This document shows, piece after piece, positions 52,567 to 62,155 of a DNA stretch of 64,000 bases (position 1 is its first letter; each line of letters opens with the position of its first letter). Source of the DNA: Citrobacter amalonaticus (GTDB lineage Bacteria > Pseudomonadota > Gammaproteobacteria > Enterobacterales > Enterobacteriaceae); contig JARDVN010000001.1 in the NCBI GenBank assembly GCA_028994555.1, positions 1,426,001 through 1,490,000 on the forward strand, written 5' to 3'. Below the pieces are notes generated by a model. It ran no database searches and was not told where the DNA came from. It saw only the letters and a program-made list of their open reading frames with translations. Made by a program: the position numbers and the translations under genes.

Positions 52567-52788
52567 TTATTTCGACAGCGCGATGATCCCCATCGTCAGG
52601 CCGGCCACAGCGGCGGCTCCGCCAGCAATAGCACCCGCTGTCTCCCAGTTATCCTGAGTCGTTCCTTTCATACAGGTATTGGTATGAACGAGACGCCCCT
52701 GATCATCATAAACCGGAACGCAGGGAGAATCGTGTGCACAGCCCGCCAGCAATGCGGTGAGCAATACCACTGGAATTAATCTTTTCAT
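52567..52788 (-). CDS. yhdV: Small predicted lipoprotein YhdV
   Basis: 73 residues. MKRLIPVVLLTALLAGCAHD has a signal and lipobox LAGC with Cys17 as the lipidated residue. A Gly/Ala-rich C-terminal segment (AGAIAGGAAAVAGLTMGIIAL) looks membrane-associated or glycine-zipper-like. It matches E. coli YhdV, function unknown. Confidence 0.9.
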   Translation of the reverse strand: MKRLIPVVLLTALLAGCAHDSPCVPVYDDQGRLVHTNTCMKGTTQDNWETAGAIAGGAAAVAGLTMGIIALSK

Positions 52789-53000
52789 AGTGTTACCTCA
52801 AAAATAATCGTTCCGCTAAATGCAGCAACAGAGAATGCTGGCGCTTTGCGGATACGAAATGAATTTTACCACCACTTAAAAAAAGACCGGCATATGGAAT
52901 AATCTCAATTCATGTTGTTTGTAAAAATAATGGAGGAGTGAATTTTGTATTGCGCAGAATAAATCACTATCTGTTTAATAATTAAAGAAAGATATTGAAA

Positions 53001-53030
53001 GGATAAAGGCGTCCCTCGACGCCTTTATTT
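53001..53030 (-). terminator. Terminator downstream of acrF
   Basis: On the minus strand AAAGGCGTC-GAGG-GACGCCTTT is a nine-base-pair stem a few bases after the acrF stop, followed by a moderately T-rich stretch. Confidence 0.75.
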
Positions 53031-53035
53031 ACACT

Positions 53036-56000
53036 TTAACTCTGAGACTTTTTAAACCGGCCTCTGACGACGACAAAGAATACCGGGACAAAGAAGATGG
53101 CCAGCAATGTTGCCGTCAGCATCCCTCCCATTACGCCAGTGCCGACAGCATTCTGGGCCCCGCTCCCCGCTCCCCGACTGATAACCAGCGGCATTACGCC
53201 GAGGATGAATGCGAGCGAGGTCATCAGAATAGGGCGCAGGCGCATGCGAGCCGCCTCAAGCGTTGCTTCTATCAGACCCCGACCTTCTTTCTCCATCAGG
53301 TCCTTGGCAAATTCCACAATGAGAATGGCGTTTTTCGCGGAAAGCCCAATCGTAGTTAACAGTCCAACCTGGAAATAAACGTCGTTATTGAGTCCACGCA
53401 GAGATGCCGCCAGAAGCGCGCCCACCACACCGAGCGGGACAACCAGCATCACCGAGAACGGAATGGACCAGCTTTCATACAGTGCAGCAAGACAGAGAAA
53501 CACGACGATCAGTGAGATGGCATACAGTGCTGGTGCCTGATTGCCCGACAGACGTTCCTGATAGGACATTCCTGTCCAGTCATGACCGATGCCATTAGGT
53601 AATTTTGACGCGAGATTTTCCATCAATGCCATCGCCTCGCCGGTGCTTCGTCCTGGTACTGCCTCACCCAACAATTCCATCGATGGCATGCCGTTGTAGC
53701 GTTCCAGGCGCGGAGAACCATACACCCAGCGGGCAGAGCTGAAGGCTGAGAAAGGCACCATCTCGCCATTGGCACTGCGAACGTACAGATTGTTGATGTC
53801 TTCAGGCAGCATACGGAATTTCGCCTCCGCCTGAACATAGACTTTCTTCACACGCCCGCGGTCAATAAAATCGTTAACGTAGGAACCACCGAGTGATGCA
53901 GAGATCGTTTCGTTAATGTCTGACAGCTCAACGCCAAGCGCTTGTGCTTTTTCCTGATCTACGTCCAGCTTGAACTGCGGGGTATCCTCCAGACCGTTAG
54001 GTCGAACACGCACCAGCAGGTCAGGATGCTGAGCCACCATGCCCAGAAGCTGATTACGGGCTGATGTTAGCCCGGCGTGCCCCAGCCCACCCTGATCAAT
54101 GAGCTCAAAATCGAAACCGGTCGCCGTGCCCAGTTCAATAATCGCCGGCATGTTGAAGGGGAAGACCAGCCCATCCGGGATCTGACTGAACGCACGAGTC
54201 GCACGTGCAATCACCGCTTCGGCGCTATTTTCCTTGCCGCTACGCTCATCCCAGGGTTTGAGGCTGATGAACGCCAGACCCGCGTTCTGTCCCTGCCCGC
54301 TAAAGCTAAAACCGTTTACTGTAAATACACTTTCAACATTCGCTTTTTCGTTATTCAGGTAGTAATGCGTCACCTGATCCAACACTTTTTGAGTGCGTTC
54401 CTGAGTTGCCCCGGCAGGCAACTGAATCATGGTCATGAATACGCCCTGATCTTCTTCAGGCAGGAAGGAGGTTGGAAGACGGAGAAACAGTACCGCCATA
54501 CCGATGACGATCAACAGATAGATAAGCAGATAGCGTCCGGTATTGCGCACAATGCCACTAACGCTGTTGGTATAATGGTTAACGCTGAGGTCAAATTTGG
54601 CATTAAACCAGCCGAAGAATCCTGCCTTCTTTTCGTGGTGTTCGGCGGACAGCGGCTTAAGCAACGTGGCGCAAAGTGCTGGAGTCAGGATCAACGCGAC
54701 CAGAACGGAGAGCGCCATCGCGGATACGATGGTGATGGAGAACTGTCGGTAAATGGCGCCCGTGGAGCCGCCGAAGAAAGCCATCGGGATGAAAACGGCT
54801 GACAATACCATTGCGATGCCAACCAGCGCCCCCTGGATCTGCGACATGGATTTTTCCGTTGCCTCTTTGGGCGACAGCTTGTCCTCCATCATCACACGTT
54901 CAACGTTTTCCACCACCACAATGGCATCATCAACCAGCAGGCCGATCGCCAGCACCATCCCGAACATCGTCAGGGTGTTGATCGAGTAGCCAAACGCCGA
55001 GAGCACGGCAAATGTACCCAACAGCACAACGGGAACCGCAATCGTCGGAATGAGCGTCGCGCGAATATTCTGTAAAAACAGATACATCACGAGGAAGACC
55101 AGGACGATCGCTTCGAACAGCGTTTTTACCACTTCGTGAATGGAGATCTTCACAAACGGCGTGGTGTCATACGGGTAAACCACTTTCATCCCTTGCGGGA
55201 AAAAAGGTTGTAGCTCAACGAGCTTAGCTTTGATCGCTTTGGCGGTATCCAGAGCGTTGGCGCCGGTTGCCAGTTTGATCCCGAGGCCAGCCGCTGGCTT
55301 ACCGTTAATTCGGGCGACAACGTTATAGTTTTCTCCCCCCAACTCGATACGTGCGACATCTTTAAGGCGAACGACAGAGCCGTCTCTGTTTACCCGTAAT
55401 GTGACTTTGTCGAATTCTTCAGGATCTTTAAGACGCGTCTGCGCAATGATAGAGGCGTTCAGTTGTTGCCCCGGTAGAGCAGGCGTTCCGCCCAACTGAC
55501 CGGCTGCGATCTGGTCGTTCTGCACTTTCAACTGATTGATGACATCAACCGGCGTGAGCTGGTATTTGTTCAGCAGGTTGGCATCCAGCCAGATACGCAT
55601 CGCGTACTGTGCGCCAAACAATTGTACGTCACCCACTCCACTCAGGCGGCTAATCGTATCTTTCACATTTGAGGCGACGTAGTCGGAGATATCGTCCTGG
55701 GTGGTTTGCGGGTTATCAGAGACGAACCCAGCGACCAGCAAGAAGCTGCTGCTCGACTTTTCAACGCTAATCCCTTGCTGTTGGACTTCCTGAGGGAGCA
55801 ATGGCGTCGCCAGTTGCAGTTTGTTCTGTACCTGAACCTGGGCGATGTCGGGGTCAGTGCCGGACTGAAAGGTTAACGTAATGGTCACGCTACCCGCAGA
55901 GTCGCTGGTGGAGGACATATACATCAGGTTATCGATACCGTTCATATTCTGTTCGATAACCTGAGTGACGGTATCCTGCACCGTTTGTGCATCCGCCCCA

Positions 56001-56149
56001 GGATAGGTCGCGGAAATGGCTACCGCAGGCGGTGCGATAGTCGGATATTGCGCAACAGGCAGTTGCATAATCGCCAGGGCTCCTGCCAGCATCAGAATGA
56101 TGGCCAGTACCCAGGCAAAGATCGGACGTCTGATGAAAAAGTTTGCCAT
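53036..56149 (-). CDS. acrF: Multidrug efflux RND pump AcrF
   Basis: 1037 residues from [19 protein letters not shown] at 56149. It is an AcrB-type inner-membrane drug/proton antiporter with FIRRP at the start, the TM4 proton-relay pair in [14 protein letters not shown], and the second-repeat [15 protein letters not shown]. The gene itself has no frame break. As given, the frame runs on upstream into acrE and simulates a fusion; the ATG here has its own ribosome context eleven bases after the corrected acrE stop. It works with AcrE and TolC. Confidence 0.95.
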   Translation of the reverse strand: MANFFIRRPIFAWVLAIILMLAGALAIMQLPVAQYPTIAPPAVAISATYPGADAQTVQDTVTQVIEQNMNGIDNLMYMSSTSDSAGSVTITLTFQSGTDPDIAQVQVQNKLQLATPLLPQEVQQQGISVEKSSSSFLLVAGFVSDNPQTTQDDISDYVASNVKDTISRLSGVGDVQLFGAQYAMRIWLDANLLNKYQLTPVDVINQLKVQNDQIAAGQLGGTPALPGQQLNASIIAQTRLKDPEEFDKVTLRVNRDGSVVRLKDVARIELGGENYNVVARINGKPAAGLGIKLATGANALDTAKAIKAKLVELQPFFPQGMKVVYPYDTTPFVKISIHEVVKTLFEAIVLVFLVMYLFLQNIRATLIPTIAVPVVLLGTFAVLSAFGYSINTLTMFGMVLAIGLLVDDAIVVVENVERVMMEDKLSPKEATEKSMSQIQGALVGIAMVLSAVFIPMAFFGGSTGAIYRQFSITIVSAMALSVLVALILTPALCATLLKPLSAEHHEKKAGFFGWFNAKFDLSVNHYTNSVSGIVRNTGRYLLIYLLIVIGMAVLFLRLPTSFLPEEDQGVFMTMIQLPAGATQERTQKVLDQVTHYYLNNEKANVESVFTVNGFSFSGQGQNAGLAFISLKPWDERSGKENSAEAVIARATRAFSQIPDGLVFPFNMPAIIELGTATGFDFELIDQGGLGHAGLTSARNQLLGMVAQHPDLLVRVRPNGLEDTPQFKLDVDQEKAQALGVELSDINETISASLGGSYVNDFIDRGRVKKVYVQAEAKFRMLPEDINNLYVRSANGEMVPFSAFSSARWVYGSPRLERYNGMPSMELLGEAVPGRSTGEAMALMENLASKLPNGIGHDWTGMSYQERLSGNQAPALYAISLIVVFLCLAALYESWSIPFSVMLVVPLGVVGALLAASLRGLNNDVYFQVGLLTTIGLSAKNAILIVEFAKDLMEKEGRGLIEATLEAARMRLRPILMTSLAFILGVMPLVISRGAGSGAQNAVGTGVMGGMLTATLLAIFFVPVFFVVVRGRFKKSQS

Positions 56150-56160
56150 ATCCGGTGACC

Positions 56161-57326
56161 TTATAGCGTGGTTTTCGCCGCTGGGGGGAGTGGCATCCGG
56201 GGTGGTTTTCACTGTCATGCCGGGATGGGCTTTTTGTATGCCGCTGACGATCACCTGATCGCCGGGTTGTAAGCCTTCGCTTATCAGCCATTTGTCGCCG
56301 ATGGCCTGTGACGCGACAACGGCGCGTGGCTCAACCTGATTTTGGTTATTGACGATCAGTACCGTCGCATCACCGCGAGGCGTACGCGTCACGCCCTGCT
56401 GGGGGGATCAGAATAGTGTCAGGCTGAATGCCTTCGTCAATACGCGCGCGAACAAACATCCCTGGCAGCAGAGTATGCTGCGGGTTCGGGAATATGGCGC
56501 GAAGGGTGATGGAACCGGTGCTTTCATCGACCGTGACATCAGAGAATTGCAGCGTCCCTTTCAGGGGATACACCGTGCCATTTTCCATTACCACCTGGAC
56601 GTTGCTGCGAGCGCTATCCTTATGCAGACTACCCTGTTCAACGGACTGCTTAAGTCGCATAAAGTCGCTGCTGGACTGTGTGACATCGACATAGATAGGA
56701 TCGAGTTGCTGCACGGTAGCCAGTGCTGTCGCCTGACCGTTGGTTACCAGTGCGCCTTCGGTGACGCTGGATTTACCAATACGGCCAGCGATCGGCGAGG
56801 TGACTTTGGTGTAAGCAAGATTAATGCGTGCGCTTTCAACAGCGGCTTGCGCTGCGATAACCGCCGCATCGGCCTGGCGCGCATCCGCAATCGCCTGGTC
56901 ATATTCCTGTTGGCTAATGTATTTTGTGCCTACCAGCGGAACATAGCGCTTAACCGTCAGATGGGCGATGTTGGCAGCGGCTTCACTTTTCGCCAGTTCC
57001 CCTTTTGCGCTGTCGTAATTCGCCTGATAAGTGGCAGGATCGATTTGATACAGCGACTGCCCGGCCTCAACATCACTGCCCTCGGTGAAATTCCTTTTGA
57101 GAATAATACCACTGACCTGTGGACGAACCTCTGCGATGCGGAATGCCGAGGTGCGTCCTGGCAGTTCGGTGGTGACCGCTAATGGTCCGGCAGTGACCAC
57201 ATGAACCATCACCTGCGGTTCAGCAGCCTGAGTGTGCTTATCGCCCTGATCGTTACATCCGGCAAGTAACGCAGCAGAGATGAGGATAAATGAGGGCAGG
57301 AGTGAAAACCTGACATGTTTCATCAT
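56161..57326 (-). CDS. acrE: Membrane fusion protein AcrE (frame broken twice)
   Basis: Periplasmic adaptor lipoprotein of AcrEF-TolC. Signal and lipobox ([10 protein letters not shown]), lipoyl/hairpin domain ([24 protein letters not shown]) and beta-barrel are intact. Six-G runs at 56401-56406 and 56183-56188 (plus strand) should each be five. The first restores [19 protein letters not shown], the second creates the stop TAA at 56161 after PPAAKTTL. Length is then 387 residues (386 from the second ATG), against 385 in E. coli. Confidence 0.93.
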
Positions 57327-57739
57327 TACTGTTCCTTAAAAACCAATAGCTCGTTATTTACCGGATAACGGTAAGGCGATAACGTGCACGCAAGAATAAT
57401 AGTTGGCTATCCTACAAATTATTAGCGTGCGATGTAAGCAATACTTATTTTATGGGCTGTTTGACGGCACGTAAAAACAAAAAAAAGAGACGTTCTTATC
57501 TTTTTCTCTGCCTTTTTTTGTCATGTTTTGTTGTGGCTGAATAAGTTTTGAAATATACATTTGCACTGTGAATATATTCATTCATTTTATTTGTTTTGTT
57601 TATCCGTTTTCGTATTTTGTGCTGAGGCGATCTATTTTTATTTCAGCTATGAACGGTTGAAATGATACAGTTCTTTTTTCATCGACAATTCTGAAACGTC
57701 GTATTCGTGTTTTTTATTCTCCCCCTGATGCGATAACCC
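57327..57739. other. acrE/acrS divergent intergenic region
   Basis: 413 bases, strongly A/T rich especially 57480-57660, with no supported gene. It contains the back-to-back promoters of acrEF and acrS. In E. coli this region is silenced by H-NS, and the base composition here is compatible with that. I cannot assign operator sites. Confidence 0.6.
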
Positions 57740-58387
57740 ATGGCGAAAAGAACAAAAGCCGAAGCGTTAAAAACGCGACAACATTTGATTGAAACAGCAA
57801 TCATCCAGTTTGCCACGCGAGGTGTCAGCAACACGACACTCAATGATATTGCGGACGCAGCCCTGGTGACACGGGGCGCTATCTACTGGCATTTTGCCAA
57901 CAAAACGCAACTCTTCAATGAACTCTGGCAGCAGCAACCGCCATTACGTGATCTTATTCAGGATCGGTTAACTTCCCGTGTTGGCGATAATCCCTTACAG
58001 CAACTGCGTGAGAAGCTCATCGCAGGGTTGCAATATATTGCAGAAATTCCCCGACAACAGGCTTTATTACAAATTCTATATCATAAATGTGAATTTCATG
58101 AGGGAATGATATCAGAACAAGAAATACGAGAGAAAATTGGATTTAGCCAGAAGGGACTACGTGACGCATTGCAGGCGAGTATGGCTGAAGAGTTGATTTC
58201 CCGGACGCTGGATTTAGACGTCGTCTTAATTATTATTCACGGTAGTTTTAGCGGTATTGTGAAAAACTGGTTGATGAATGACACCCGCTACGATCTTTAT
58301 CAGCAGGCCCCGGCGCTGGTGGATAATGTATTAAGGATGTTAATTCCTGATGGAAATGTGAAACAATTAGCGCCGAAAAAAGGATGA
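57740..58387 (+). CDS. acrS: TetR-family repressor AcrS (EnvR)
   Basis: 215 residues. The N-terminal TetR helix-turn-helix (QFATRGVSNTTLNDIADAALVTRGAIYWHFANKT, about residues 23-55) is strongly conserved; the C-terminal ligand domain is AcrR-like. It is divergent from acrEF and in E. coli represses acrAB and acrEF. The ATG is followed by AKRTKAEALKTR, as in the family. Confidence 0.94.
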   Translation: MAKRTKAEALKTRQHLIETAIIQFATRGVSNTTLNDIADAALVTRGAIYWHFANKTQLFNELWQQQPPLRDLIQDRLTSRVGDNPLQQLREKLIAGLQYIAEIPRQQALLQILYHKCEFHEGMISEQEIREKIGFSQKGLRDALQASMAEELISRTLDLDVVLIIIHGSFSGIVKNWLMNDTRYDLYQQAPALVDNVLRMLIPDGNVKQLAPKKG

Positions 58388-58428
58388 CAATACCAATATA
58401 ACGATTTCTTCTGTTTATCAATCGCTCG

Positions 58429-58594
58429 CTATTGCAGCTCGTTACAGTTGACCAATTTGAGCGGATTGACAGAATCCATATTGCGGCATTTATCGACTTC
58501 CGTGGTGATCAGCTCAATCCACTGAATCAGTAATGCATCAAAAAAGGAATACGGAGACGGCAAACACAACCAGCCACCAATACTTACGAATCAT
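58429..58594 (-). CDS. yhdU: Small membrane protein YhdU (DUF2556; frame broken by extra base)
   Basis: Recovered by hand. From the ATG at 58594 it reads MIRKYWWLVVFAVSVFLF, one hydrophobic segment, then a six-A run at 58540-58545 (plus strand) breaks the frame into TGA. With five A it continues DALLIQWIELITTEVDKCR and CNELQ to a stop at 58429, 54 residues. E. coli YhdU occupies the same place between yhdJ and acrS with clearly related sequence. An upstream in-frame ATG at 58615 has no good ribosome site, while AGGA precedes 58594. Function unknown. Confidence 0.82.
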
Positions 58595-58665
58595 TGTCCA
58601 ATCCTGTGTATTCATGCCCATGCGTGGAGGAAATATACACGAAAAACGCGAGCTGAAAAGCAGGC

Positions 58666-59562
58666 TTACAATGCTTTTACTTTGCTGTGATCTTCGCCAC
58701 ATCCGACGCCGTTCGGCTCTTTTTCGACAGGTTTTGGGTCTTTCTCTTTTTTGACTTTCCTCAGCTCTTCGACAGCGTAGTGTGAACGGATATTGAGACG
58801 TCTGAGTCCCATCTTCACATACTCATCATTAACTTCAATGCCGATGAATTTACGTCCCAACGCCACGGCCATAGCGCCTGTTGTAAAGCTACCCGCGAAG
58901 GGATCCAGCACCGTATCACCAGGATTGGAGGAGGCCAGAACGATCCGCTTTAACAGAGCGATGGGTTTTTGCGTCGGATGGTTTTCATATTCATCCATCA
59001 AATAACGCACGCGGGGAAATTCCCAGACGTTGCCCGGCACTTTTTGTGTGTTGTAAGGCTGCGGAGGGTTTTTACGATAGTCAATCAACGCTCTTTTCGC
59101 CCCGGTTTTGGTCTCAACCAGAATGGCGTCACTGTTGAAGGTGTACTGTCGGGCATCTTTGACCATCATCAGGATCGGTTCATACATTGAGCCAAAGAAT
59201 TTCTTCGCCTGCACGCCCGAACTGTCATAAGACCAGACGATCCGGCTTTTGATGGTAAACAGCGTTCGGCATTTGAGATCAATATGCGGCATGTTTTCGG
59301 TACTGTTCATGATGTACATCGTGCCCTGTTTTTTCAGTACCCGATGGCACTCTTCAATGCAGTTGAACAGCCAGGCGAGGAAAATGTCCTCATCCCAGGA
59401 CTCCACCATACCATCAAAATTTTTTCCGATATTGTAGGGCGGGTCGGCAAAGATTAAATCGACGCTGTCAGCGGGGAGTTTTTTGAGTTCTGTCAGTGCA
59501 TCTCCGTGGATGATCGACGCGGATTCATCACCAAAATACTGGGGTTCACAACGTGAGTTCAT
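58666..59562 (-). CDS. yhdJ: Orphan adenine DNA methyltransferase YhdJ
   Basis: 298 residues, beta-class N6-adenine methyltransferase: the catalytic DPPY (residues 40-43) comes before the SAM motif LDPFAGSFTTG (about 217-227), with a target recognition region between. E. coli YhdJ methylates the second adenine of ATGCAT and has no partner restriction enzyme; none is seen here. A basic Lys/Glu-rich tail ends the protein, slightly longer than in E. coli. Confidence 0.94.
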   Translation of the reverse strand: MNSRCEPQYFGDESASIIHGDALTELKKLPADSVDLIFADPPYNIGKNFDGMVESWDEDIFLAWLFNCIEECHRVLKKQGTMYIMNSTENMPHIDLKCRTLFTIKSRIVWSYDSSGVQAKKFFGSMYEPILMMVKDARQYTFNSDAILVETKTGAKRALIDYRKNPPQPYNTQKVPGNVWEFPRVRYLMDEYENHPTQKPIALLKRIVLASSNPGDTVLDPFAGSFTTGAMAVALGRKFIGIEVNDEYVKMGLRRLNIRSHYAVEELRKVKKEKDPKPVEKEPNGVGCGEDHSKVKAL

Positions 59563-59648
59563 ATCTGCTCCACAAAAGAGACGTATAAAAAAAGGCGCTT
59601 CCCCATGCCGAGTAGCGCCTTTTTAAACAAGCAATTAGCTAATCGAGA

Positions 59649-59946
59649 TTAGTTCATGCCGTATTTTTTCAATTTTTTTACGCAGCGTACCACGGTTGAT
59701 GCCCATCATCAGAGCAGCACGGGTCTGGTTACCACGGGTGTATTGCATCACCATGTCCAACAGGGGCTGTTCTACTTCAGCCAGTACCAGCTCATAGAGG
59801 TCATTAACATCCTGACCGTTCAGTTGAGCAAAATAGTTCTTCAGTGCCTGTTTAACCGAGTCACGCAGGGGTTTTTGGGTTACCTGATCCTGAGAGTTAA
59901 CGGTAGAAACGGTCAGTACGTCAGAATTTACGCGTTGTTCGAACAT
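59649..59946 (-). CDS. fis: Nucleoid protein Fis (3' end shifted by extra base)
   Basis: DNA-bending protein that activates rrn promoters and organises the chromosome. [19 protein letters not shown] and the helix-turn-helix [20 protein letters not shown] are identical to E. coli. The uncorrected tail [12 protein letters not shown] is wrong: a seven-T run at 59673-59679 (plus strand) should be six, giving LKKYGMN at 59649 and 98 residues. It is the second gene of dusB-fis. Confidence 0.95.
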
Positions 59947-59971
59947 AGTTCTGTCAGCTCTTTATTTCTGT

Positions 59972-60940
59972 TTACGCAAAATTTTCGAAGTATGCCTCCA
60001 ACGCCTCCAGCTGTTCGCTGGCATCCTCAATGGCGTTGAATGTGCGCCGAAACTGGTCATTTGGAGCGTGCTCCTGGAGATACCAGGAGACGTGTTTACG
60101 CGCGATTCGGTACCCTTTTGCCTGGCCATAAAAGTCATGCAGTTCCCGAACATGCGCACAAAGCAAGCGCTTAACCTCTGCCAGAGGCAGGGGGGGGATA
60201 GCAACTCCCCAGTGTCCAGATAATGCTGGATTTCCCGAAAGATCCAGGGTCTTCCCTGAGCTGCGCGGCCTATCATCAGGGCATCAGCCCCCGTATAGTC
60301 AAGCACAGCTCTGGCTTTAAGCGGGTCAGTAATGTCACCATTCGCGATAATCGGAATGGAAACTTTCTGCTTAACTGCCCGAATACTGTCGTACTCAGCG
60401 TCTCCATTGAACAAACAAGCACGGGTGCGTCCATGAATGGTCAGAGCCTGAATGCCACAGTCTTCAGCCAGTTGGGCAATCTCTACGCAGTTACGATGTT
60501 CCGGAGCCCAGCCGGTGCGAATCTTTAGGGTTACAGGAACGTCCACAGCATTAACCACCCCGGTTAGTATCGACTTCACTAAATCCGGGTATTGCAAGAG
60601 GGCTGAACCTGCAAGCTTGCGATTCACTTTTTTTAGCCGGACACCCCATATTGATATCAATAATCTGGGCGCCGCTTTCCACGTTAATCCGTGCGGCATC
60701 GGCCATCTCAACAGGGTCGCTACCGGCAATTTGCACCGTGCGAATTCCTGGCTCATCAACGTGCACCATCCGTAAACGGGACTTGTCGCTTTCCCAAACT
60801 TGCGGGTTAGACGACATCATCTCGGATACGGTCAACCCGGCTCCCATCTCATAACACAGCGTCCGAAAAGGTCTGTCAGTGATGCCAGCCATGGGCGCTG
60901 CGATCAGGCGATTTCTAAGCTGGTATTGTCCGATGCGCAT
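59972..60940 (-). CDS. dusB: tRNA-dihydrouridine synthase B (frame broken at two runs)
   Basis: FMN enzyme that reduces U17 of t[23 protein letters not shown], the catalytic cysteine in [19 protein letters not shown] and the [16 protein letters not shown] region match E. coli. A seven-T run at 60628-60634 (plus strand) should be six. An eight-G run at 60190-60197 needs a length divisible by three, and six fits the E. coli length of 321, so this run would carry two extra bases. Co-transcribed with fis. Confidence 0.93.
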
Positions 60941-60979
60941 GAGTTAAGAAATGACCATACTGTGACTGCAAGGCGGCGT

Positions 60980-61008
60980 ATATTACGCATTTTTTGCACG
61001 AGATGAAA
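60980..61008 (-). promoter_or_regulatory. dusB-fis promoter
   Basis: On the minus strand TTTCAT (plus 61003-61008) and TAATAT (plus 60980-60985) are 17 bases apart, followed by a CGCCGCC discriminator, closely matching the stringently controlled E. coli fis promoter region. Confidence 0.8.
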
Positions 61009-61268
61009 GGCCAAACTTTGACCAATCCTCTGCGGTGGATCAAAGAATCGCCGGTAAAGTCAACGCCATAAAATAATTAGCCATATAAATCATTGCATTA
61101 CAAAAAAAGTGACGAAAATCTGCACGCATATAATTTTGCATAACTTCTCATTTTTTCTTCGCGGCGGTGGGCGATAACAAGATAATCTGCTGAATTAATC
61201 AGCAGATTATGGTGACTTAATGTGACAATGCTCTCATTTCAGCAGATGATTGCGCAACGCATCAGCCA
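61009..61268. other. Intergenic region between the dusB promoter and cah
   Basis: No supported gene. It includes upstream dusB-fis control DNA (A-tract near 61090-61110) and the perfect palindrome at 61182-61210, reported separately. cah ends at the right edge. Confidence 0.6.
61182..61210. repeat. Perfect 12-bp inverted repeat
   Basis: ATAATCTGCTGA and TCAGCAGATTAT pair fully around a five-base ATTAA loop, about 60 bases past the end of cah. There is no T tract on either side, so it is a poor intrinsic terminator. It could be a transcript end-protecting hairpin or an operator. Undecided. Confidence 0.75.
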
Positions 61269-62009
61269 TTACTCAACCACGACACGACCATTCAGCGGCT
61301 GGGTCGGGCGATTGTTGTCATGATGCATCGTATGGCTGAATTTTTCTAACTGTGCGGCGGAAAGTGTCAGAGGATGCTTGAGGACAATCCAGGTCACCCC
61401 TTCAGAGCAAGGAGGCGTGGTCAGAGAGCCGCTGAAGCGCCAATACATCTTTTCTGCAGGCAGCAGAGCGTTCAGATCCATTTGCGTCGTCACATTAACG
61501 TTCTGCTCGGCTTTTTCGGGCATGGTCGCCCACAGTTTATCCAGTTCGGTATTCGCCGCGCCTTTATCAAACATGACCGCAACAACGGCCACTGCGCCGT
61601 TAGCGTCTTTATGTACGAGGTGCATTTCCATTGCGTAATGCTTTCCATGAACCGTATTTTCGCTTGGGGCATGGAAGTGGAATTGCTGCAACGTAAAGGG
61701 TTTTCCGTCAATGGTGATGGTATCGGCGGTCGTATTCTTCAATCCGGCCTGAATTGTGTGGCCATTGTTAATGAGAGTGATGGGGCCGTCAGTGTAATGG
61801 GTTTTCAGCGGTGTCAGATGCGCGTTTAGCGACTGGTCGATGTTAACAGGTGACTGATTCATCCCTGTCTGGCAGGTTTTATACTCTTCACTGAGTGCGC
61901 CCCAGTGCGCTGGGGCGCCTTCTCCTTCATAGCTCCAGTGTGACGCCATTGCGGTGGATGACATGATGCTTAACGTGAGAAGGGTCGCCTTGCTCAAAGA
62001 ATGGTTCAT
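61269..62009 (-). CDS. cah: Periplasmic alpha-type carbonic anhydrase
   Basis: 246 residues. Residues 1-22 form a signal peptide (MNHSLSKATLLTLSIMSSTAMA), so the enzyme is periplasmic. Zinc ligands are His111 and His113 in QFHFHAPSEN and His130 in AMEMHLVH; SLTTPPCSEGVTW is the conserved substrate-pocket segment near 190. It hydrates CO2. It is absent at this locus in E. coli K-12 as I recall, yet base composition resembles the neighbours, so any transfer is old or it was lost elsewhere. The ribosome site before the start is weak. Confidence 0.92.
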   Translation of the reverse strand: MNHSLSKATLLTLSIMSSTAMASHWSYEGEGAPAHWGALSEEYKTCQTGMNQSPVNIDQSLNAHLTPLKTHYTDGPITLINNGHTIQAGLKNTTADTITIDGKPFTLQQFHFHAPSENTVHGKHYAMEMHLVHKDANGAVAVVAVMFDKGAANTELDKLWATMPEKAEQNVNVTTQMDLNALLPAEKMYWRFSGSLTTPPCSEGVTWIVLKHPLTLSAAQLEKFSHTMHHDNNRPTQPLNGRVVVE

Positions 62010-62113
62010 GAAATTCTTCCAATGAATAAAATAGATTTTTATAGTTGTAAACTCAATGAGTTACGCGTCTATTTTACCGTAGGAGAAGACGTGGTAGGAG
62101 TGGGCGAAATGCT

Positions 62114-62142
62114 GAAAAACGTGGCCGGTAGTACGGCCACGT
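62114..62142 (-). terminator. Terminator downstream of prmA
   Basis: On the minus strand CGTGGCCG and CGGCCACG form an eight-base-pair stem with a six-base loop, followed by five T, about 14 bases after prmA. The remaining prmA-cah gap holds no gene. Confidence 0.85.
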
Positions 62143-62155
62143 GCAAGAGACAGGG

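Noticed and set aside
47981..57326. Cluster of pseudogenes in accessory transport genes (yhdW-Z, acrE)
   Set aside because: The density of breaks is no higher than in the ribosomal operons, all are single-base run extensions, and no stop or deletion of another type is present.
57327..57739. Possible small gene or mobile remnant in the A/T-rich acrE/acrS gap
   Set aside because: No frame with start, ribosome site and plausible composition was found; A/T richness is expected of this H-NS-type regulatory region.
58666..59562. Restriction-modification system around yhdJ
   Set aside because: No restriction endonuclease-like gene is adjacent; YhdJ is a known orphan methyltransferase of enterobacteria.
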